Counted from the first letter of the stretch, positions 52,743 to 61,379 are shown. The stretch: DNA of 64,000 nt from Sphaerisporangium fuscum (GCF_018531465.1 NZ_JAHDTF010000006.1:62001-126000); one strand, 5' to 3'. Translations and numbers: made by a program. Notes: generated by a model from the letters alone, not told the origin.

Positions 52743-53372
52743 TCAGGGGGCCAGGGCGGGCGGTTCGCCGGGGAGAGGGCCGGGGTCGGGGGTGCGCAGG
52801 CCGTCCAGGACGACCTGGAGGTTGCGGTCCCACTGGCGGGCGCCCGCCTGGAGGCCCAGGGTGTGGGGCCCGGTGGAGGACGCGGCGACCATGAGGAACG
52901 CCACGTCCTCCCAGGTCACGTCCGCACGCATCACTCCGGCCCGCTGGGCTCGCTCCACCAGGGCCTGGATGCGGTCGCGCAGTTCGGCTCGGGAGTGGTC
53001 CAGAACGTCGCCGAGGCGCTTGTTGACGTCGCACAGCTCGTTGCGGAGGCGGATGTAAGAGAGGGCGAACGTCGCGAAGCCCGCCCAGGGGTCCGGATCG
53101 GCCATCCCCTCGTCGCCCTTGGCGACGATCTCCTCCAGCACCTCGCCGAGTACGGCCTTGAGCAGGACCTCGGGGGAGCCGACCCGGCGGTAGAACGTGC
53201 CGATGCCCACGCCGGCGCGGCGCGCGATCTCGTGGGCGGTGATCTCTCCACCCTCGGCGGCGGCCTGACGGGCGGCGACGACGAGGCGTTCCAGGTTGCG
53301 CCGGGCATCGGCGCGCGGACGTCGGCCCGAACCGTCGTCCAGGAGCCGGTCCACCGCAGGCACTGCTGTCAT
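52743..53372 (-). CDS. TetR/AcrR family regulator
   Basis: The 209-residue protein has an HTH at ~25-75 (R-A-D-A-R-R-N-L-E-R-L-V-V-A-A-R-Q-A, G-V-G-I-G-T-F-Y-R-R-V-G-S-P-E-V-L-L). The C-terminal domain has A-G-V-M-R-A-D-V-T-W-E-D-V-A-F-L, characteristic of the SBP/TetR_C_33-like group that usually controls MFS exporters. A -10-like TAGGCT lies 6 nt before ATG 53372, suggesting a leaderless message. It is divergent from the DHA2 exporter and has related 15-mers in the gap. Confidence 0.9.
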   Translation of the reverse strand: MTAVPAVDRLLDDGSGRRPRADARRNLERLVVAARQAAAEGGEITAHEIARRAGVGIGTFYRRVGSPEVLLKAVLGEVLEEIVAKGDEGMADPDPWAGFATFALSYIRLRNELCDVNKRLGDVLDHSRAELRDRIQALVERAQRAGVMRADVTWEDVAFLMVAASSTGPHTLGLQAGARQWDRNLQVVLDGLRTPDPGPLPGEPPALAP

Positions 53373-53393
53373 ATGGCCAGCCTAGCAGTAAGT

Positions 53394-53408
53394 GGACCGA
53401 ACCAGTCC
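53394..53408. promoter_or_regulatory. Candidate TetR operator, regulator side
   Basis: GGACCGAACCAGTCC has inverted GGAC/GTCC ends. It matches the 15-mer at 53455 in 12 of 15 positions, and the two continue with a similar TTTA-containing tail. It lies over the -35 region of the tetR promoter. Confidence 0.5.
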
Positions 53409-53454
53409 GATTTATGTGGACAGATCCCATCCGCTTGCAGTAGCGTCCGCATCC

Positions 53455-53469
53455 GGACGAAACCTGTCC
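53455..53469. promoter_or_regulatory. Candidate TetR operator, exporter side
   Basis: GGACGAAACCTGTCC is the second copy of the GGAC-N2-AACC-N-GTCC motif. It ends 27 nt before the MFS ATG, close to where transcription should start. Confidence 0.5.
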
Positions 53470-53496
53470 ATTTACCTCTGGAATGCGAGGTCGATC

Positions 53497-54867
53497 ATGT
53501 CCACGATGAGGATCACGGCGCTGGCCGCCGGGTTCGTCATGGCGAGCCTGGACACCACCGTGATGCAGGTCGCCGGGGCCACGATCCAGGACCGCTTGCA
53601 CGCCTCCCTCTCCCAGCTCACCTGGGCCGTGGACGGCTACGTCCTCACCTTCGCCGCCCTGCTGATGCTGGCCGGCGGCCTGGCGAACCGGGTCGGCGCG
53701 AGACGGGTCTACATGTGGGGCATGGGGATCTTCGCCGTCGCGTCGCTGGCCTCCGCGCTGGCACCGGGCATCGAGGTCCTGATCGCGGCGCGGCTCCTCC
53801 AGGGGGCCGGGGCGGCGCTGTTCATGCCGAGCTCGCTCGCGCTGCTGGTGCGGGCCTTCCCGGACGCGCGCGAACGCACCAAGGTGCTGGGCGTCTGGTC
53901 GGCGATCGTCTCCTCGTCGCTGGCGCTGGGCCCGACGGTCGGCGGCGTCATGGTCGGCGCGTTCGGCTGGCCGAGCATCTTCCTGATCAACCTGCCGGTC
54001 GGCATCGCGGGCATGCTCCTCACCCACCGGCACATCGCCCGGTCCGAAGGGGACGCCCGGCCGCTGGCGGCCCCCGGGCACGCCGCCGTCATCATCCTGC
54101 TGGCCGGCATCAGCTTCGCGCTGATCGAAGGACCGCAGCTCGGCTGGGCCGCGGCCCCGGTGATCGGCGCCATCTCCGCCGCGGCACTCGCCGCCGTCCT
54201 GCTCATCGGCCACGAGCGCCGCACGGACAACCAGGTGATGCCCTGGACGCTGTTCCGCGGCGCCCGCTTCGCCGGCGCCAACGCCGTGGGCTTCCTGTTC
54301 AACGCCGCGTTCTACGGCTCGCTCTTCATGGTCGGCCTGTACGTCCAGCACGCCCGCGGCGCGACCCCGCTCCGGGCCGGGCTGGAGATCCTGCCTCTCA
54401 CGATCTTCATCCCGTTCAGCAACATCATCTTCGCCCGCGTCTCCGGCCGCGTCGCGACCGGCCCGCTCCTCGCCGTGTCCTTCCTGGTCGCGGGGGCCGC
54501 CTCGCTGGCCCTGGCCGCCCTCTCGCCCGCCACCCCGTACTGGATGCTCGGCATCGCCCTCGGGCTGACCAGCGTCGCGGGCGGCATCATCTCTCCCGCC
54601 ATGACGGCGGCCATGGTGAACGCGGCGGGCACGCGGCACTCCAACACCGCCGGTTCGGTCCTCAACGCCAACAGGCAGATCGGGTCTCTCATCGGCATCG
54701 CCGCCATCGGCGCCGTCCTGGCCCTCACCCCGGACTGGACCACCGGAGCGGCCCTCTCGTTCCTCCTCGTCGGCGCCGCCTACATCGCCGGCGCCCTGAT
54801 CGCCTGGCGGCTCATCCATCTGCCCGAACACCGCGAGGCCACCGCGGCGGCCGCCGCCTGCGTCTAG
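53497..54867 (+). CDS. MFS transporter, DHA2 family
   Basis: The 456-residue protein has about 14 helices. Drug-exporter signatures are M-A-S-L-D-T-T-V-M-Q-V-A in TM1 (motif D1), L-T-W-A-V-D-G-Y-V-L-T, and P-T-V-G-G-V-M-V-G (motif C, antiporter signature) with W-P-S-I-F-L-I-N-L-P-V-G. TM2-3 motif A is modified to G-G-L-A-N-R-V-G-A-R-R. It acts as a proton-driven exporter of small hydrophobic compounds, under probable control of the divergent TetR. Confidence 0.9.
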   Translation: MSTMRITALAAGFVMASLDTTVMQVAGATIQDRLHASLSQLTWAVDGYVLTFAALLMLAGGLANRVGARRVYMWGMGIFAVASLASALAPGIEVLIAARLLQGAGAALFMPSSLALLVRAFPDARERTKVLGVWSAIVSSSLALGPTVGGVMVGAFGWPSIFLINLPVGIAGMLLTHRHIARSEGDARPLAAPGHAAVIILLAGISFALIEGPQLGWAAAPVIGAISAAALAAVLLIGHERRTDNQVMPWTLFRGARFAGANAVGFLFNAAFYGSLFMVGLYVQHARGATPLRAGLEILPLTIFIPFSNIIFARVSGRVATGPLLAVSFLVAGAASLALAALSPATPYWMLGIALGLTSVAGGIISPAMTAAMVNAAGTRHSNTAGSVLNANRQIGSLIGIAAIGAVLALTPDWTTGAALSFLLVGAAYIAGALIAWRLIHLPEHREATAAAAACV

Positions 54868-55004
54868 ATCCGAATTCCGGTGGCCCCTTCCGGCGGCGTT
54901 GTGCGAAGGTTCTGCGGGAGCTCAGGCGTACCGGCGACTCCGGGCGCGTTTCGGACGGGCCTCGTCCTCGGTGGACGACGCCCCGAGCGTCTTGGAGGAG
55001 TGCC

Positions 55005-55133
55005 GTGATCGGTGACGAGTCAGGCCCGTCGTGTCCGGTCGGGGCCGATGAGCCGCCCGAGGCGGCGCGGCGCGACCGCTACCGTTCGATGCTGCAATGC
55101 CGCCTGGCCGATCCGAGGAGACCGACCGACTGA
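55005..55133 (+). CDS. Candidate 42-residue small protein coupled to the next gene
   Basis: GTG 55005 follows GGAGGAGTGCC, a strong ribosome-binding site. The frame reads V-I-G-D-E-S-G-P-S-C-P-V-G-A-D-E-P-P-E-A then R-R-D-R-Y-R-S-M-L-Q-C-R-L and stops at TGATG, sharing one base with the next ATG. The acidic front, basic back and two cysteines are unremarkable. It may be a real small protein or a translational leader; no homologue is recognised. Confidence 0.4.
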   Translation: MIGDESGPSCPVGADEPPEAARRDRYRSMLQCRLADPRRPTD

Positions 55134-56104
55134 TGACTCAAGCGGACCACCCCCCGCGCCTGGAGCGGGGACACCCGTTCCGGCAGTGGAAGACCTGGCG
55201 GATACCCGGCACAGAGCTGACCCTCACCGGCTACTCCCGCGCGAACGACAAGACGTTCTTCCACATCCCCGAGCTGCGGTGCAGCCTCGACGCGGGGCTG
55301 TGCGAAGGACGGCAGGTGGACACGGTCTTCCTGACCCACACCCACCACGACCACAGCAAGGACCTCGACCACCTGGCCGCCAACCCCTCCGGGACCGACA
55401 TCTACTTGCCGGCCGAGGCGGTGCCGTACGCGGAGTCCTACATACGCGCATCCGCGGAACTCAACCACGGAGCGGGGTTCGACCCCGCCCTGGCGGCGGG
55501 CCATCGCCTGCACGGTGTGCGGGGCGGCGACGAGTTCGGCTTCGGACGCCGGGGACACCACGTGCGGGTGGTGGAGTGCGAGCACAAGGTGCCTTGCGTG
55601 GGATACGCCTTCTCCCAGCGAAGCAAGGCGCTACGGCCGGAGTTCGAACAGCTGCGCCGGTCCCTGGTAGAGCAGGGCAGAGCCGGTGAGTTCGGACGCA
55701 TCATGGCGCGGAAACGCGCGGAGGGGATCGCGGTCGAGGACGAGATCCGGCGACCGCTGTTCGCCTTCCTCGGGGATACGCACGTGAACGTGTTCGGACG
55801 GAACCCGTGGCTGTTCGACTACCCGGTCGTCATCACCGAATGCACCTTCCTCGACGACACCGAACTGGAGCGCGCGGAACGCGTCGGGCACACGGTCTGG
55901 AGCCGGCTGCGACCCGTGGTCGAGGCCCACCCGCGGACGCTGTTCGTCCTGACCCACTTCAGCCTGCGCCATTCCGACCGGCAGGTCCTCACGTTCTTCC
56001 GGCGGCAGTGGGAGCAGATGGGCACCTCGCGGCCGGGCAACGTCCTGCTGTGGGTGCACCCGGACGGTCACCTGCCCGAGCAGCACCAGCACCGCAGTCC
56101 ATGA
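55133..56104 (+). CDS. Metallo-beta-lactamase-fold hydrolase (RNase Z-like)
   Basis: The 323-residue protein keeps the MBL metal motif T-H-T-H-H-D-H (HxHxDH), the A-F-L-G-D-T-H Asp/His region, and a final T-H-F-S-L-R-H histidine. The order and T-E-C-T-F-L then T-H-F-S resemble tRNase Z/ElaC-type proteins rather than true beta-lactamases. However, the start (Y-S-R-A-N-D-K-T-F-F-H-I) differs from canonical RNase Z and suggests a separate branch, so the substrate is open. It is coupled to the small frame upstream (TGATG) and convergent with the ferritin-like gene. Confidence 0.82.
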   Translation: MTQADHPPRLERGHPFRQWKTWRIPGTELTLTGYSRANDKTFFHIPELRCSLDAGLCEGRQVDTVFLTHTHHDHSKDLDHLAANPSGTDIYLPAEAVPYAESYIRASAELNHGAGFDPALAAGHRLHGVRGGDEFGFGRRGHHVRVVECEHKVPCVGYAFSQRSKALRPEFEQLRRSLVEQGRAGEFGRIMARKRAEGIAVEDEIRRPLFAFLGDTHVNVFGRNPWLFDYPVVITECTFLDDTELERAERVGHTVWSRLRPVVEAHPRTLFVLTHFSLRHSDRQVLTFFRRQWEQMGTSRPGNVLLWVHPDGHLPEQHQHRSP

Positions 56105-56129
56105 GCACCGAAGGGGCGCTCCCGGGCGC

Positions 56130-56687
56130 TCATGCCGGTGGTTGTGCGCCGGTCTCGGCGGGCAGGCGGGTCAGGAGGTTGGCCAGGTCGTCGGCGTGGT
56201 CCTCCTCGTCGGCCAGCAGTTGCTCGAACAGCCGCCTGGTCGTCGGGTCGCCGTCGCCCAGCCACTGGGCGATCTCGGTGTAGGAGGCGATGGCGACCCG
56301 CTCGGCCACCAGATCCTCCTTGATCATGTCGATCAGGTTGGTGCTGGCGTCGTACTCGGTGTGCGCGCGTGAGCTCAGCCGCGCCGGGTCGAAGTCGGGA
56401 TCCCCGCCCAGCTGGGCGATCCGCGCCGCCAGCAGGTCGGCGTGCCGCTGCTCGTCGGCGGCGTGCTCGGCGAACTCGGCGGCCACCGGTTCGGCGTGGA
56501 TGCCCTTGGCGGTGTAGTAGTGCCGCTTGTACCGCAGCACGCACACGATCTCGGTGGCCAGGGCCTCGTTGCACACCTCGATCACTCTCGGCAGGTCGGC
56601 GCCGTAGGCCTCCGTGACCGGCCCCTTGTCGATCTCCGCCCGCGCCCGGTTCCGCAACGCCTGGATATCCATCACAAAATCGCCCAT
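56130..56687 (-). CDS. Bacterioferritin-like / Dps-type ferritin-superfamily protein
   Basis: The 185-residue four-helix bundle has di-iron ligands recognisable as E in N-E-A-L-A-T-E-I-V, E-x-x-H in A-A-D-E-Q-R-H, and E plus E-x-x-H in L-A-D-E-E-D-H near the end. The Y-K-R-H-Y-Y helix and the absence of a heme-binding Met at the bacterioferritin position suggest a non-heme bacterioferritin-like ferroxidase. Its role would be iron storage or protection from peroxide. ATG 56687 is used; ATG 56672 (M-D-I-Q) is an alternative. Confidence 0.85.
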   Translation of the reverse strand: MGDFVMDIQALRNRARAEIDKGPVTEAYGADLPRVIEVCNEALATEIVCVLRYKRHYYTAKGIHAEPVAAEFAEHAADEQRHADLLAARIAQLGGDPDFDPARLSSRAHTEYDASTNLIDMIKEDLVAERVAIASYTEIAQWLGDGDPTTRRLFEQLLADEEDHADDLANLLTRLPAETGAQPPA

Positions 56688-56734
56688 AACGACTGTCTAC
56701 CCAGGTCACAGGGCCAGGACGCCCGGCTCCGCGG

Positions 56735-57892
56735 TCAGCCGCGCCGGGCGACCAGCGTGATCAGCGGCTGCAGCAGCCGCGCCGCCAGCGGCCCGAAGGC
56801 CGCCAGGATCAGCACGTACCCCGCCGCCAGCGGCCCGAGGTCGGGATGCGCGCCGGCCGCCACCGCGAGCCCGGCGATGACGATGTTGAACTCTCCGCGC
56901 GGGATCAGCGCGATCCCGGCCCTGGCCTGACCGGCTCGCGCCACCCCGGCGCGCCGCGCGGCGTAGGCGCCGGCCCCCAGCTTGGTCACCATGCCGGCCA
57001 GTGCCAGCAGCGCCGCCACCCCCGCCATCGGCCAGATCGCCGCCGGGTCGGTCTGCAGCCCGAAGAAGACGAAGAACACCGCGGCGAACAGGTCGCGCAG
57101 CGGGATCAGCAGGGCCCGCGCCTCGTGGGCCAGCTCGCCCGACAGCGCGATGCCGACCAGGAACGCCCCGACCGCCGCCGACACCTGCAGCTTCTGCGCC
57201 ACTCCCGCCACCAGCAGCGCCAGCCCCACCACCTTCAGCAGCAGCACCTCGGAGTTGGGGCTGGCGACGAAGGCCTCGATCACCCGGCCGAAGCGCAGCG
57301 CCACCACCAGTACCACGCTCACGGTGGCCAGCGCGATGGCGACGGTGGCCGCGCCGGCGGCCAGGCTCACTCCGGCCAGCACGGCGGTCAGCACCGGAAG
57401 GTACAGCGCCATGGTCAGGTCCTCGAAGACCAGCAGCGACAGCACCACCGGGGTCTCGCGGTTGCCCAGCCACCCGAGATCCGACAGCACCTTGGCGGTG
57501 ATGCCCGAGGAGGTGGCGTAGGTGACCCCGGCCATCGCCACCGCCGCCACCGGCCCCCAGCCGAGCAGCAGGGCCGCCGCGGCGCCGGGGGCGGCGTTGA
57601 GCACCAGGTCCACAAGGCCCCCGCGGGCGTTGCCGCGCAGGCTGGTCAGAAGTTCGGAGGCGTTGTACTCCAGCCCCAGCGTGAGCAGGAGCAGCACCAC
57701 GCCCAGTTCCGCGCCGATGGAGATGAACTCCTCGCTGGTGGCCAGCGGCAGGATGCCGCCCTTGCCGAACGCCAGTCCGGCCACCAGGTACAGCGGGATG
57801 GGGGAGATGCCGGCGCGCAACGCCAGCGCTCCGAGCACGCCGAGGGCGCAGATGATGGCGCCCAATTCGATGAAGACGGCGGCAGTGTGCAA
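56735..57892 (-). CDS. khtU: CPA2 monovalent cation:proton antiporter (KhtU-like)
   Basis: The 385-residue integral membrane protein of the KefB/KhtU family has about 11-12 helices. L-E-Y-N-A-S-E, G-V-T-Y-A-T-S-S-G-I-T-A-K-V-L-S-D-L, and L-L-V-F-E-D-L-T-M-A (with the transport Asp) are visible. Close to the C-terminus is R-G-E-F-N-I-V-I. There is no attached RCK domain; instead a separate KhtT-like protein is encoded 6 nt upstream, as in Bacillus KhtTU. Such pairs export K+ (or NH4+) in exchange for H+. Confidence 0.88.
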   Translation of the reverse strand: MHTAAVFIELGAIICALGVLGALALRAGISPIPLYLVAGLAFGKGGILPLATSEEFISIGAELGVVLLLLTLGLEYNASELLTSLRGNARGGLVDLVLNAAPGAAAALLLGWGPVAAVAMAGVTYATSSGITAKVLSDLGWLGNRETPVVLSLLVFEDLTMALYLPVLTAVLAGVSLAAGAATVAIALATVSVVLVVALRFGRVIEAFVASPNSEVLLLKVVGLALLVAGVAQKLQVSAAVGAFLVGIALSGELAHEARALLIPLRDLFAAVFFVFFGLQTDPAAIWPMAGVAALLALAGMVTKLGAGAYAARRAGVARAGQARAGIALIPRGEFNIVIAGLAVAAGAHPDLGPLAAGYVLILAAFGPLAARLLQPLITLVARRG

Positions 57893-57898
57893 GCGGGG

Positions 57899-58381
57899 TT
57901 ACCCCTGGGAGAAGATGTCGGCGACGGCGGCGGTGCTCTCGCGGCTGCCCACCACGACCACCACGTCGCCGGCGGTCAGGACGAAGTCGGGGGAGGGGCT
58001 GGCGTGGACCTGCCCGCCGCGCACCACCGCGACGATGGACGCGCCGGTGCGGGTGCGCACCCGCGCGTCCCCCATCGGCCGTCCGGCGTAGGGTGAGCCG
58101 GCGGGGATGGGCAGCTGCACGCTGACCAGGCCCTCCACCTCGCGGTGCAAGGTGTTGAGGCGCTGCACGATGCGGGGGGCGCCGAGCAGTTCGACCAGGG
58201 CGTCGGCCTCTTCGTCGTTGAGCTGCACGGCCTCGCACGCCCGATCGGGGTCGTGTTTGTCGTACAGCACGAGGTCGCGGCGGCCGGTGCGGTGGGAGAC
58301 GACCGCGATCCGGCGTCCGGACTGGGTGGTGAACTCGTGCTTGAGACCGATGCCGGGCAGCGCGGTCTGCTCGATGTCCAC
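57899..58381 (-). CDS. khtT: KhtT-like regulatory subunit with RCK C-terminal (TrkA-C) domain
   Basis: The 160-residue cytoplasmic protein has an N-terminal ~75-residue beta-rich domain (L-P-G-I-G-L-K-H-E-F, R-R-D-L-V-L-Y). The TrkA-C domain at ~85-158 ends V-L-T-A-G-D-V-V-V-V-V-G-S. In KhtTU the TrkA-C domain binds cyclic-di-AMP and gates the antiporter; binding here is inference. It is the first gene of the two-gene unit. No ydaO-type riboswitch is visible in the ~105-nt leader. Confidence 0.88.
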   Translation of the reverse strand: MDIEQTALPGIGLKHEFTTQSGRRIAVVSHRTGRRDLVLYDKHDPDRACEAVQLNDEEADALVELLGAPRIVQRLNTLHREVEGLVSVQLPIPAGSPYAGRPMGDARVRTRTGASIVAVVRGGQVHASPSPDFVLTAGDVVVVVGSRESTAAVADIFSQG

Positions 58382-58485
58382 GGCGCCGTCGCCCCCCGTT
58401 TCATGTTCATCGTCACCGGCCGCGCCCCTGGCGGAGGACGCCGGGGGCGGTGCGCCTCGAGGCTAACATGCGCGAGTCGCACCTT

Positions 58486-59859
58486 TCACACCACTATGTC
58501 CAGTGCCAGCACCAGCACCAGGCCGGTCACCGAGATCACGGTCTCCATCGCCGACCAGGTCTTGAGGTTCTGTCCGACGCTCACCCCGAAGTACTCCTTC
58601 ACCAGCCAGAACCCCGCGTCGTTGACGTGCGACAGGAACAGCGACCCCGCCCCCACGGCCAGTACCAGAAGCGAGGTCTCCCCGCGGTCCAGGGTGGTCA
58701 CCAGCGGGGCCAGGATGCCCGAGGCGGTGACCGTGGCCACGGTCGCCGAACCGGTGGCCAGGCGGATCAGCACCGCGACCACCCAGGCCAGGAGCAGCAC
58801 CGAAAGGCCGCTGTGACGAACCCAGTCGGCCACCAGGGCGCCGATGCCGGTGTCGACCAGGGTCTGTTTGAACCCGCCGCCGGCCGCGACGATGAGCAGT
58901 ACCCCGGCGATCGGCGGCAGCGCCTGCTCGAAGGTGGCCGCCAGCGCCCCGCGGTCCATTCCGGCGCCGCGCCCCAGCGTGAAGATCGCCACGATGACGG
59001 CGATGAGCAGCGCCACCAGCGGCGTGCCGAGGAAGTCCAGCACCGTGCGCGCCGCGGTGCCCTTGGCGACGACCAGGTCGGCCACCGCCTTGCCCATCAT
59101 CAGCACCACCGGCAGCAGCACGGTGGCCACCGTCACCGGGAACGACGGCCGCCGTCCCCGTTCCTCCCGCTCGCCGGAGTCGTCAGGGGCGGGCGCGGCC
59201 ACGTCCACCCATCTGGCGGCGTAGCGGGAGAACAGCGGCCCGGCCAGCGCCACCGTCGGCAGCGCGACCAGCACCCCCAGGCCGAGGGTGAGGCCGAGGT
59301 CGGCCTTGAGCGCGTCGATGGCCACCAGCGGCCCCGGGTGCGGCGGCACCAGCCCGTGCATGACCGAAAGGCCGGCCAGCGCGGAGATGCCGACCCGGAT
59401 CAGCGACAGGCCCGACCGGCGCGACACCAGGAAGATCACCGGCATGAGCAGCACGAGCCCGATCTCGAAGAACATCGGCAGGCCCACCAGGGCGCCGACC
59501 GCGGCCATCGCCCACGGCAGCGAACGCGGGCCACTGCGCGCGACGATCGTGTCGACGATCTCGTCGGCGCCGCCGGAGTCGGCCAGCAGTTTGCCGAACA
59601 TCGCCCCCAGGGCGATCAGCGTGCCCACGCCGGCGGCGGTGGCGCCGAACCCGTCGCTGAAGCTGGTGATCGTCTGTGTCATCGGCACCCCGGCCACCGC
59701 GCCCACCGTCAGCGAGCCGAGCGTCAGGCTCAGGAACGGGTGCAGGCGCAGCCGGGTGATCAGAACGACGATCAGGGCGATGCCGGCCAGCGCGGCGGGC
59801 AGCAGCCGGCCGGTGGCGGCCGCCGCGGGCGCGGCCGCCGCCAGGGAGGCGACGTTCAC
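58486..59859 (-). CDS. gntP: Gluconate:H+ symporter, GntP family
   Basis: The 457-residue protein has ~12-14 transmembrane helices and the family motifs G-G-A-D-E-I-V, H-G-L-V-P-P-H-P-G-P and G-S-A-T-V-A-T-V-T near the C-terminus. It imports D-gluconate or related aldonates. The GTG start overlaps the stop of the gluconokinase gene by GTGA, so the two are translationally coupled. The probable regulator is the divergent GntR. Confidence 0.92.
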   Translation of the reverse strand: MNVASLAAAAPAAAATGRLLPAALAGIALIVVLITRLRLHPFLSLTLGSLTVGAVAGVPMTQTITSFSDGFGATAAGVGTLIALGAMFGKLLADSGGADEIVDTIVARSGPRSLPWAMAAVGALVGLPMFFEIGLVLLMPVIFLVSRRSGLSLIRVGISALAGLSVMHGLVPPHPGPLVAIDALKADLGLTLGLGVLVALPTVALAGPLFSRYAARWVDVAAPAPDDSGEREERGRRPSFPVTVATVLLPVVLMMGKAVADLVVAKGTAARTVLDFLGTPLVALLIAVIVAIFTLGRGAGMDRGALAATFEQALPPIAGVLLIVAAGGGFKQTLVDTGIGALVADWVRHSGLSVLLLAWVVAVLIRLATGSATVATVTASGILAPLVTTLDRGETSLLVLAVGAGSLFLSHVNDAGFWLVKEYFGVSVGQNLKTWSAMETVISVTGLVLVLALDIVV

Positions 59860-60446
59860 CGTTCCTCCCCCAAGCCCTCGCCGCGGCGCGGCGGGATCGC
59901 CGGCGGGGTCGCCAGGTAGTCCTCCACGAGCCGGTCGACGCCGCGGGTGAGGTCCAGCACGGTGCCGCGCTCGTCGTCCTGCAGCGGCTCCAAGGTGGCG
60001 AACTGGGAGGCGACCAGGGAGGCGGGCATGAAGTGCCCGGGCCGGCCGGCCACCCGGCGGCGTACCACGTCCTGCTCGCCGTGCAGGTGGACGAAACCGA
60101 CCGAGGGCGCCTCCCGGCGCAGCACGTCGCGGTAGGAGCGCTTGAGCGCCGAGCAACTGACCACGCCTCCGCGAGCCGCGTGCTCGGCCAGCCAGACGCC
60201 GATGGAGCGCAGCCACGGCAGCCGGTCGTGGTCGTCCAGCGGGATGCCGGCCGACATCTTGGCGATGTTGGCGGCGCTGTGGAAGTCGTCGGCGTCGGCG
60301 AACGGCACCCGCAGGCGCTGCGCCAGGGCCGCGCCCACGGTGGTCTTGCCCGAGCCGGTGACGCCCATGACGACCAGCAGGGGAGCGACGGGGGTTTGGC
60401 CCGGCCCGTCGGGGGCAGCGGGCGGCGAGGGTTGCTGAGGGTTCAT
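59856..60446 (-). CDS. gntK: Gluconokinase
   Basis: The 196-residue P-loop kinase has Walker A G-V-T-G-S-G-K-T at 28-35, F-A-D-A-D-D-F-H-S-A-A-N-I-A-K-M (gluconokinase lid/substrate motif), and C-S-A-L-K-R-S-Y-R. It phosphorylates gluconate to 6-phosphogluconate for the pentose phosphate pathway. It precedes gntP in the operon. ATG 60446 follows GGAGGACCGCCG. Confidence 0.93.
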   Translation of the reverse strand: MNPQQPSPPAAPDGPGQTPVAPLLVVMGVTGSGKTTVGAALAQRLRVPFADADDFHSAANIAKMSAGIPLDDHDRLPWLRSIGVWLAEHAARGGVVSCSALKRSYRDVLRREAPSVGFVHLHGEQDVVRRRVAGRPGHFMPASLVASQFATLEPLQDDERGTVLDLTRGVDRLVEDYLATPPAIPPRRGEGLGEER

Positions 60447-60489
60447 CGGCGGTCCTCCCGGACGAAACTGTGCGACAGCGTGGCACGAA

Positions 60490-60527
60490 TAATCATCCGT
60501 AATCAAGAGGTAACCCCTGATTAATCA
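60490..60527. promoter_or_regulatory. Divergent gnt control region with repeated TAATCA half-sites
   Basis: TAATCA occurs at 60490, 60500 and 60522, and TGATTA at 60518. The last two make the perfect palindrome TGATTAATCA (60518-60527). The AT-rich block lies between gntK and the GntR gene and is the natural operator region. Confidence 0.6.
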
Positions 60528-60582
60528 TATCTTTTACGGTCCGGGACGGCCTGAGGCGAGGAACGTGCGAGTATTGGCCTCC

Positions 60583-61305
60583 ATGGGGGCCAATGACCAG
60601 ACCAGTGCGGGGCTGCACGGCACCGTCCTCGACCGGCTCGGCGTGCTGATCACCTCGGGCGAGCTCCCGCCCGGCCACGTGCTGCGCATCGAGCAGCTCG
60701 AAGAGCGCTTCGGGGTCTCACGCTCGGTGGTCCGCGAGGCCATCCGCGTCCTCGAGTCGATGGGGCTGGTCACCAGCCGCCGCCGCGTCGGCGTCACCGT
60801 CGCCCCGCGCCCCGCCTGGAACCTGTTCGACCCGCGCATCATCCGCTGGCGGCTGGACGGCGGCGACCGCGAGGAGCAGCTGCGCCTTCTGGGAGACCTG
60901 CGCCGCGGCGTGGAACCGGTGGCCGCCGCCCTCGCCGCCCACCATGCCACCCCCGAGCAGTGCGGCGTCCTCACCGGGGCGGTCATGCAGATGGCCGTGC
61001 ACGGCAGGTCGGGGGACCTGGAGGCCTACCTGCGGGCCGACATCCTGTTCCACGCCACCCTGCTGGCCGCCTCCGGCAACGAGATGCTCGCCGCGCTGTC
61101 CGGCGTGGTCGCCGAGGTGCTCGCCGGGCGCACCCACCACCATCTGATGCCCGACCATCCCGAACCCGTCGCCATCCGGTGGCACGCCGAGGTCGCCCAG
61201 GCCGTCCAGGCGGGCGACGCCGCCGCCGCCGAACGCGCCATGCGCGACATCGTCGAAGAGGCCACCGCCGCGATGCTGACCGCGCCGCCCGACCCCGCCC
61301 CCTGA
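60583..61305 (+). CDS. gntR: GntR family (FadR subfamily) transcriptional regulator
   Basis: The 240-residue protein has an N-terminal winged HTH (L-I-T-S-G-E-L-P-P-G-H-V-L-R, S-R-S-V-V-R-E-A-I-R-V-L-E-S-M-G-L-V). The all-helical FCD effector domain carries D, H and H residues for metal/carboxylate binding (R-A-D-I-L-F-H, H-L-M-P, R-W-H-A-E). It lies divergent from gntK-gntP and likely represses them until gluconate or 6-phosphogluconate accumulates. ATG 60583 has weak ribosome-binding sequence; ATG 60589 or the frame from GTG 60565 are alternatives. Confidence 0.88.
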   Translation: MGANDQTSAGLHGTVLDRLGVLITSGELPPGHVLRIEQLEERFGVSRSVVREAIRVLESMGLVTSRRRVGVTVAPRPAWNLFDPRIIRWRLDGGDREEQLRLLGDLRRGVEPVAAALAAHHATPEQCGVLTGAVMQMAVHGRSGDLEAYLRADILFHATLLAASGNEMLAALSGVVAEVLAGRTHHHLMPDHPEPVAIRWHAEVAQAVQAGDAAAAERAMRDIVEEATAAMLTAPPDPAP

Positions 61306-61343
61306 CCGCCGGCCGGGGCGACACCCGCACTGGATGTCTGTCA

Positions 61344-61356
61344 GCGGATTATCCGC
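61344..61356. promoter_or_regulatory. MarR-gene upstream palindrome
   Basis: GCGGATTATCCGC is a perfect 6+1+6 inverted repeat ending 23 nt before the marR ATG. A -10-like TATGCT (61368-61373) sits 6 nt before that ATG, so the palindrome overlaps the -35 region. Confidence 0.6.
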
Positions 61357-61379
61357 AAGCGGACGGTTATGCTGGCGGT

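Noticed and set aside
58382-58485. Cyclic-di-AMP (ydaO) riboswitch upstream of KhtTU
   Set aside because: The leader is short and none of the conserved riboswitch segments can be seen.
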